From Panicum virgatum (taxonomy: Eukaryota; Streptophyta; Magnoliopsida; Poales; Poaceae), in the NCBI RefSeq assembly GCF_016808335.1, contig NC_053137.1, positions 49,095,781 to 49,159,780 on the forward strand: a DNA stretch of 64,000 nucleotides, read 5' to 3'. Of this stretch, positions 57,786-64,000 are shown piece by piece. Numbering within the stretch: position 1 is the stretch's first letter; each line of letters starts with the position of its first letter. The notes beneath the pieces are model-generated. The model saw only the letters and a list, made by a program, of their open reading frames with translations, made no database searches and had not been told where the DNA came from. The position numbers and the translations under genes are program-made.

Positions 57786-59432
57786 AGCCAAGGACTCGCA
57801 AAGATGGTTCTTTGCTTGGCCATAATATATAGGCAAATTTCAGTGCGCTCCAACTTGATGTGAGCTGTCCATTAATGTGACATATCTGGTTGTGGATATT
57901 AAAATTAGCCCACAGGAGGTAATGGATACTGCAATCAATTATAACGAACAAATAATTATTTGGCTCTTTCTACTAAATAAATATAAAAATCAGTTTTATA
58001 TCTATAAGGAAACAAATAATTCTTTGGCTCCTGCTACTAAATCTATCTATACTACATCTATATCTATATTACAAACCTATATCTATCTATATATACTCTA
58101 AAAGTTGGAACAACTAAAACTCTTTCTCACCCAAATTAGGCCCACTATATACCCCTTACAAAGGTCCCACTTGTCAGGCCAAAAGGTTTGACGAAACGGG
58201 GTTGAGACCCATTTTTTTATAGAAGGAAAATAATGTTTCTACCGAAATGCTAATACTTTTTACACCAACAATTTTCTATACCCACCTCTTGTACCCGTAT
58301 ATTACTTTCTTTTGGCATACGCTTTACTTTGCACATGCATTCGGTCATAATTCGTGTCATTATTTGTTTTGGAACGATAATAATTGACATCATTGTTTGT
58401 TGTAAGGAAAAGAAAGACGTGTATTATTTTTGGAACGAAAATAAATGACATCATTGCTTGATGGAAGGGAAACTAAATACATGCATGTGGTACGTACATC
58501 TCCACTGGTAAATATAAAAATCAATTTCATATCTATAAGCTTGAATGGCACTACACAATAATAAGCTTAAAGCAAACTGAGCATCCTAGGAATTTAAGAA
58601 CTGGTAGCAAAACTTTGAATTTGGTTCTAGTTTTGAAATATTAGACAATGAAACATCACATGAGATTTTATTAAATTTTATGATTGTAATACTTAAACTA
58701 ATTCAAGTATTTGAACTGTAGGAATATCACACAAAATCAAGACTTCATATTACAAATGTTTTGCCTTCAACTATGAAACCTATCGAGATGAATTGATTTA
58801 TATGTATATGTACAACAATGTTATTAGGTTGGTCATTGACTTCCTAGTAGGTCTTACTCCTATTCTCTGACATTGCATCCGAGGTAAGTTTACAGAAAAG
58901 CGTTAATAATGTAGTTAATGGTTTCCTTTAATATTTACCAGTATGCTTTAATTGAAAAAAGACAGATTTTTTTGTTTGCTAAAACAAACTAACAATAAAT
59001 GATGTGTCACAACATGCTGCTTATCTAATTATCTTTCCATGTCCCAGAATTAGTGTGCGTGTCATGATTCATTTGCTCTTACGATGACACAGGCGGATCC
59101 AACACCAGGATCCAACACGTGGGGGGGGGGGGGGGGGTAGGGGCTAGACACTCCCCCCCCCCCCCCCCCCAATGCAGACCATTCAAATCTCCCAGCAATT
59201 TTTAGCTATGGCTGATGAAGAGAAAAAGGACAAAGAAGAATAGAAAGAGAGGAGTAGAGGAGGAAGAAGTTGAAATAAACCCCACAAGAGTTTGAAGTTC
59301 TGAAGAATCTGCTTTGTTTGATCCCATTTGACTTCATCTATATTATCAAATGGTAATGTGATGTTTGCAATAGAGAAATGTATGGTTGATTTTTACATAC
59401 TGGACCGTGACTTTGCCTGTGCTGATTTTTTT
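57786..59432. other. AT-rich gene-free stretch upstream of the neprosin gene
   Basis: Probably includes the neprosin promoter. Contains a diverged ~60-bp tandem duplication near 58365-58475 (shared words TTTTGGAACGA and TGACATCATTG) and a repeated AAATATAAAAATCA phrase near 57982 and 58511. No gene supported. Confidence 0.45.
59121..59170. repeat. G17 run facing a C18 run
   Basis: Seventeen G at 59121-59137 and eighteen C at 59153-59170, separated by 15 bp. The runs can pair as a hairpin; the G run could also form a quadruplex. Lengths may be assembly-dependent. Confidence 0.8.
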
Positions 59433-61064
59433 TGTGCAAACCCTTTGAGGAACGAGAGTACTCTATCCTGCTTGTGATGAGTGAATTGTCAACCGTGCGG
59501 TGTGATCGTACGCTTGGTCTTTGGATTGCAGGTACACGGGCGTCGAGTGTCGACGGGGAGCTGCCGTGGAGGTGCTGTGGCCGATGGACCGTGCGGTGGA
59601 AGGCGGTGAAGGGCAGCCGGGACCGGAGCTCGGACCGGGCGGCAGCTGTGGCGTCCACTCCTGGATCGAGGGCGCAAGCGGCGACAGAAGGCGGGTTTCT
59701 TGGTTTGCGCCATAAAACCAAGGTGGCGGACGGCGGTTGAAGACGCCAAGTCGTGGAGGCACGGGCGTCGGTCTCGGGACTGACGGAGGCGACGGGCGTC
59801 GTCGGGGTCTAGGGCCTCGCTGCGGGCGAGGAGGTGACGGGCGTCGGGAGGCGTCTAGGGCCGTCAGAAGGCCGAGGCGGGAACGGCGTCTAGGGCCACG
59901 GCGCGGAGGCGGGAATCTTCCTGCGCGTGAGGTTTTGGCGGTTTTCTCAAAACCGGCCACCTACCCGGGTTTCGCGGACCCTCCAAAACCGCGGATTGGA
60001 TATCCATCAAGATGGCGGCATCGTGGAGAAGACTTCGTTTCGAAGAAAGAACCTCGGCCGTCGGATGAGATCATGTACAGGGGGTGCTGCAGGCCAACCG
60101 GTCTGACCGGTCCCTGGCACCGGTCTGACCAGTCTAACCAACCGGTCTGACCGGTCCAACGTACCGGTCTGACCGGTCCCGCGGGTATAAATATCCCTTC
60201 ACTTGTGTTAGGTTAATTGCGGCTTTTGTAATCTGTTCGTGGACTCTTTGTTTCTCCAGGCCGCCGCCCCTGCGTCTCCCTCCCTCTGTTCCTCTCGTTT
60301 GAGTTGATTTTGTCCATGGATTGTTGAAACCTTGTAAGGGATTTGATTGAGAAAGGAGGCCCTATCCTCCTCGTGCCCTCTGGGCTTTTGATTTGATTCA
60401 ATCCCCTGGTTTTGTGCCTTGTGCAATGGATTTTCGATTTCATTCTTGGCACACTTGATTGAGAGGAGGCTACGAGTTCTTAGCTGTGATTCCCGTGCAT
60501 CTAGCCCTGTCCTACTCCCTCTGGAATCACGAGCTCTTTCGAATTCGAGTTCTTGAGTTTTAGAGAAAACCCCAACCCTTTTGATCTCCTCTCGAATTCT
60601 CAAGAATCGTTGATCTTTAGGACGAGATCTTTTGGGGATATGTTCACGGGGTAGGGGCGAAGCAATCCCCCAAGTTTCACCGATTTTTGTGGTCGTTTGC
60701 TCGAGATTCAACGTTTGAATCCAATTTCTCGGGGGTTTTCTGGGTGCTACCGGTCAGACCGGTAGGCACGACCGGTCAGACCGGTCCAGCGCACCGGTCA
60801 GACCGGTCAAGCACACCGGTCAGACCGGTCCAGGTAGATCAGTTCTGCAGTTTTCTCGTTTCGCTTCCGATTCGCTTTGTGGTTTCGCTCGCTCGTTCGA
60901 GGTATTTTGTGTTGGTTTAGCTTTTTCATAGCTACTCCAAACTTTGGCCAGAACGCTTGAGGGCTCGGGTGATTTTCGGGATATAGGCCGATGGTTTGAA
61001 TTTCGGAAGAAATTTTGATCGGCTCCTATTCACCCCCCCTCTGGTCGCCGGCTTCGGTCCCACA
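59433..61064 (+). repeat. 5' LTR of sirevirus copy 2 (start approximate)
   Basis: The right end CGGTCCCACA is fixed by the adjoining primer site. The left end is placed near TGTGCAAACC (59433-59435) because GTGATGAGTGA at 59474 corresponds to similar text 33 bp from the start of copy 1's LTR. The second LTR lies outside the window, so no target duplication can confirm it. Arrays of CCGGTCTGACCGGT at 60096-60179 and its reverse complement at 60748-60832 lie within. Confidence 0.75.
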
Positions 61065-61066
61065 AT

Positions 61067-61078
61067 TGGTATCAGAGC
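61067..61078 (+). promoter_or_regulatory. Primer binding site of sirevirus copy 2
   Basis: TGGTATCAGAGC, complementary to initiator tRNA-Met, two bases inside the LTR. Confidence 0.93.
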
Positions 61079-61128
61079 TCGGTTGAGGTTTTCAGTACCT
61101 TAACCGGTTCGAAAACTACTCGGCGACC

Positions 61129-63917
61129 ATGGCGAGTCTTGGTAAGATCCCGGTGTTTTCCGGCGAGGACTATGCCTACTGGAAGGTTCGCATGAGAGCC
61201 TTCTTGCAGAGCATGGGAGCCGAGGTCTAGGAGATTACCAAGAACCAGCTTTACGAGGTGCTGGCTGTTCGGACCACGCCTCTTCAGGTGACCCAGCACG
61301 AGGCTAACGCCAAGGCCGTCAATGCCTTGTTCGCTGGCGTTTCTCGTGCGGAGTTCTCACGCGTCCAGGGTTTTCAAGAAGCCCACAAAATTTGGACGTG
61401 CCTTGAGAACTACCACGAGGGTACACCTCAGGTGAAGGCCAGACTGTTCGAGACTCACCGGCGTGAGTACGAGAACTTCACACAGGAGCCGGGTGAGAGC
61501 ATTGACCTGATGTTCAGTCATTTTCAATCGATTGTGAACAAGGTCAATGCGAACAGATCTGCTGGTGCCCTTGAGTACATAGAGCACGAGAAGGCCCTCA
61601 AGTTGCTTTACGCACTTGATCGCTCTGTGTGGGATCTCAAGGTGAACACCATCATTGAGTCTGCTGGCTATGAGACTCTGACGGTGAATGAGCCTTTCAG
61701 CAAGCTCAAGGCCACGGAGGTGGATAACCAGACACGAGCCAAGCTCAATGGTGCCCCTCCTTCCAAGAGCGTTGCTCTTGTGACTGGCCTAGGTGGATCG
61801 AGCTCTAACGCTAACTCTGCTCTTGGCTTTTCTCTTGCCTCTTTGCCTTCTGTTTCAGATGAGCAGCTGGAGACGCTGGGCGACGATGACTTGTGCCTCC
61901 TCATCAGCAAGTTCCAGCGCATCTACCACAACAGGCAGAGGAAGAAGAACCCCGGGTGCTACAATTGCGGCGATCTGAACCACTTCATCGCCGATTGCCC
62001 CAAGAAGTCCGGCGGTGGCCAGAACAACTCCTTCGACTACTACCGCCACCATGACCGCGACGAGGGAGGCTCCAACAAGGAGCGTCGGCGCCACAAGCAC
62101 CGCAGTCGTGACCGGGGAGGACGCTTCGACAAGGAGTCGCTCAAGAAGCGCTTCCAGTACAAGGCCAAGAAGCGGGAGAAGGCCTTCTTGGCACAGCTCA
62201 GTGACCTCGACAAGAGCTCCAACACCGATCGGTCTTCTTCACCGACCTCTGACGACGATGACAAGAAGAAGAAGAAGCGGGACAAGGAAGCCACCGCTTC
62301 ATCGGCCTTTGCTTGGCGGCCGGTCGGCGCAAGAGCTTCTGCACCATGGCGGGCGAAGCCAATGGTGCTCGTGCGTCTTCGGGTGGACACGCTACACCGA
62401 CGCACTCCGGCTCTTCTCCTGGATCTGAGAGCGATTCAGAGGTAAACTCCACAATCAACCTGCTTGATACAGAGATTAGGGAGTTGTACGCTGCTCTCGA
62501 CAACCAGAAGAGGCTGCTTAAGGAAGCAGCTAGAGAGCGTAGAAAGCTTAGGGCTGAGCTGGCTTGTGCTAGGGAGAAGTCTAGTGAGGATGAGTGCGCT
62601 GGCTGCATATCTCACATGAACAATCTTGTTGCTCTCCGTGCCAAGCATGATGAGAACGTCGCGGACTTAGATGTTGCTAAGATTTCGCTTGCTGACGTGT
62701 CTCATGAGCTCGCTAAGACCAAGCATGAACTAGAACTGGTTAAGGATGCTCCTATTGTTAGCGATGTGCTTGAATGCGAGGAGTGTCCTATCTTTAAGTC
62801 TGATCTAGCTTCATTGCAGTCCAAGTTTGCTACTGTTGTGTGCGAGCTAGAGGAGATGAAGTCTAGGCCAGTTTTGCTTGGCGCTTGTAAGCTTTGTCCC
62901 ACGCTTAGGTCGGAGCTAGAGGAGAAGAACGCTTTGATCAAGTCTTTTGGAAAGACTAAGGCCATAGAGTCTAGCCCACCTATCGACTGCTCTGTTTGCC
63001 CTGGTTTGATCTCTGATTTGGATAGTCTTGCGGTAGAGAAAGCCAACCTGGAGAATGAGAATACCTATCTTAGGGCGATTCTTAGTTGGGTTTCTGCTAG
63101 TGAGCCGCAGTTGGGCATGATGATCAAGCAGTTCAAGCGTGGTGATGAGTTTGGGGTCGATTACACGTACACGAAGTCAAACTTTGATAGGTTGCACGGT
63201 AAGATTGGCAAGGCTGCTGGAAACACTGCTAGCACGAGCACGCAGCCTTCGCTTGTTGGCCCCGCGGATGGTGTGCTTAAAGAACCACCGAAAGCACCTC
63301 CGCAGAAGCAGGTTTGGGTTCCAAAGCCCAATGAGCTGAGGAACTCCCTCGACACGCTCCCTGCTGCCACAGCCCAGGTTGCCCAGAAGAAGAGGGCTGC
63401 TCCTCCCCGCCCGTAGGCTAGGCCTCCACCTCCCAAGCGTGAGGTGAGGTACCACTGCGAGTTCTGTGACAGGGAAGGTCACCTGGAGGAGTTTTTCTTC
63501 AGGAGGAAGCGGGCTGTGAGGAGAGAGCAGGAGAGATGGAACGCTGACATGTACTCTGCTCGGGAGCATGGTCCTTCTCGGCATGGTGATAGGCGAGATG
63601 CTAGGGCGCACCGTGTAGATGGAGGTCAGGGAGACGGTGGTGGTTACCGTGCTCCAGTAGGTGGTCGCTTTGCCGGCCGTGCTCTTGGTCGTTTTCAGTA
63701 CGGCTATGGACCACGAGACCGAGGCTTTGGAGGAGGTTTTGAGGCTCCACGCTTTTCTCGCGGTGGTGTTCGTCAGTCACGCAGTAGACGGGACGGGGGA
63801 TACGCTTTGTCTGGTTCTGCTAACCCTTCTGTAGAGCAAATGGCTCAACACTGGTTTGCTTCTCACTTTGCTAACCCCAGTGTTGAGACATTTGCTCACC
63901 CTTTGTCTAACTACTGA
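61129..63917 (+). pseudogene. Sirevirus copy 2 gag, decayed
   Basis: The frame opens at 61129 with the same Copia gag domain as copy 1 (YAYWKVRMRAFL, ESIDLMFSHFQSIVNKV). It has a TAG stop at 61228-61230 where relatives have Trp, a frameshift near 62300, and another TAG at 63414-63416. The first zinc knuckle CYNCGDLNHFIADC is intact. The second, near 63455-63500, has lost its last cysteine to phenylalanine. The coiled coil (62460-63080) is open. The end is TAC TGA at 63912-63917, as in copy 1. Confidence 0.9.
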
Positions 63918-64000
63918 TGTGCAGGTCGGAGGCTTGGAGAACAGGTGGATTGTGGACTCCGGTTGTTCGCGCCACATGACCGGGAATGACAAATGGTTCT
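63913..64000 (+). pseudogene. Start of sirevirus copy 2 pol, cut by the window edge
   Basis: In the +1 frame from the gag stop the text reads into WIVDSGCSRHMTG, the aspartic protease active site, here with the normal Asp-Ser-Gly. The element continues beyond base 64000. Confidence 0.85.

Noticed and set aside
60096..60832. Repeated units with spacers that could look like a CRISPR array
   Set aside because: The units are short palindromes in an LTR of a plant retrotransposon with irregular spacing; no bacterial context.
1..64000. tRNA and rRNA genes
   Set aside because: No cloverleaf-capable tRNA sequence or rRNA stretch was recognised by eye; only the SINE has tRNA-like A and B boxes. A dedicated tRNA search would settle this.

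Overview
The window is nuclear DNA of a grass (Poaceae). Evidence for this: multi-exon plant genes with GC-rich first exons, a wall-associated-kinase locus, TAA/TTA-flanked MITEs, long-LTR elements ending in the TGTAACACC-type terminus common in cereal Ty3/Gypsy elements, sirevirus-type Ty1/Copia elements primed by initiator tRNA-Met, and TTG-tailed RTE/Au-type fragments. A panicoid grass is plausible, but nothing here fixes the species. About half of the 64 kb is mobile DNA; much of the rest is noncoding.

Layout. 0-5 kb: a TTA-flanked MITE, then an old poly(A) retroposon split by a 3.0-kb solo LTR. 6.4-9.1 kb: a wall-associated receptor kinase locus (minus strand) broken by two small indels. 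10.9-19.7 kb: an intact 15-exon tRNA/RNA cytosine-5 methyltransferase gene of the NSUN2/TRM4B type (863 aa predicted). Its introns hold a MITE, a 5'-truncated RTE LINE, a short Helitron and two ~50-bp retroposed fragments. 19.7-24.2 kb: gene-free, with degenerate MITEs and a 60-bp GC-rich palindrome. 24.2-33.5 kb: one L1-type LINE (minus strand) with 16-bp target duplications, split by a 3.9-kb solo LTR of the same family as the first. 35.1-39.6 kb: an intact seven-exon half-size ABCG transporter gene resembling ABCG11. 40.2-42.8 kb: a tandem segmental duplication whose two copies later received different insertions (a SINE and a MITE). 43.4-44.05 kb: a small secreted EG45/plant-natriuretic-peptide-like gene. 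44.6-56.1 kb: a nearly undecayed 11.5-kb sirevirus-type Copia element (minus strand) with two 2,055-bp LTRs. 56.1-57.8 kb: an intact six-exon neprosin-domain gene (minus strand). 59.4-64 kb: the 5' part of a second, decayed sirevirus (plus strand), running off the window.

The host genes do not form a pathway. The EG45-like and neprosin-like genes are convergent and were about 0.55 kb apart before the Copia insertion, which landed 40 bp past the neprosin stop codon. The kinase, neprosin, EG45 and ABCG proteins would all act at the cell surface or wall; this is probably coincidence.

The observations that most merit follow-up are these. In both sirevirus copies pol lies in the +1 frame relative to gag, exactly at the gag TAC-TGA stop. 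Three independent retropositions of the same 3' tail lie in introns of one gene, two of them only about 50 bp long. The young sirevirus has an altered protease active site and an integrase stop codon. The promoter-side duplication upstream of the EG45 gene is also notable. All calls are by eye; no alignment or database search was run.
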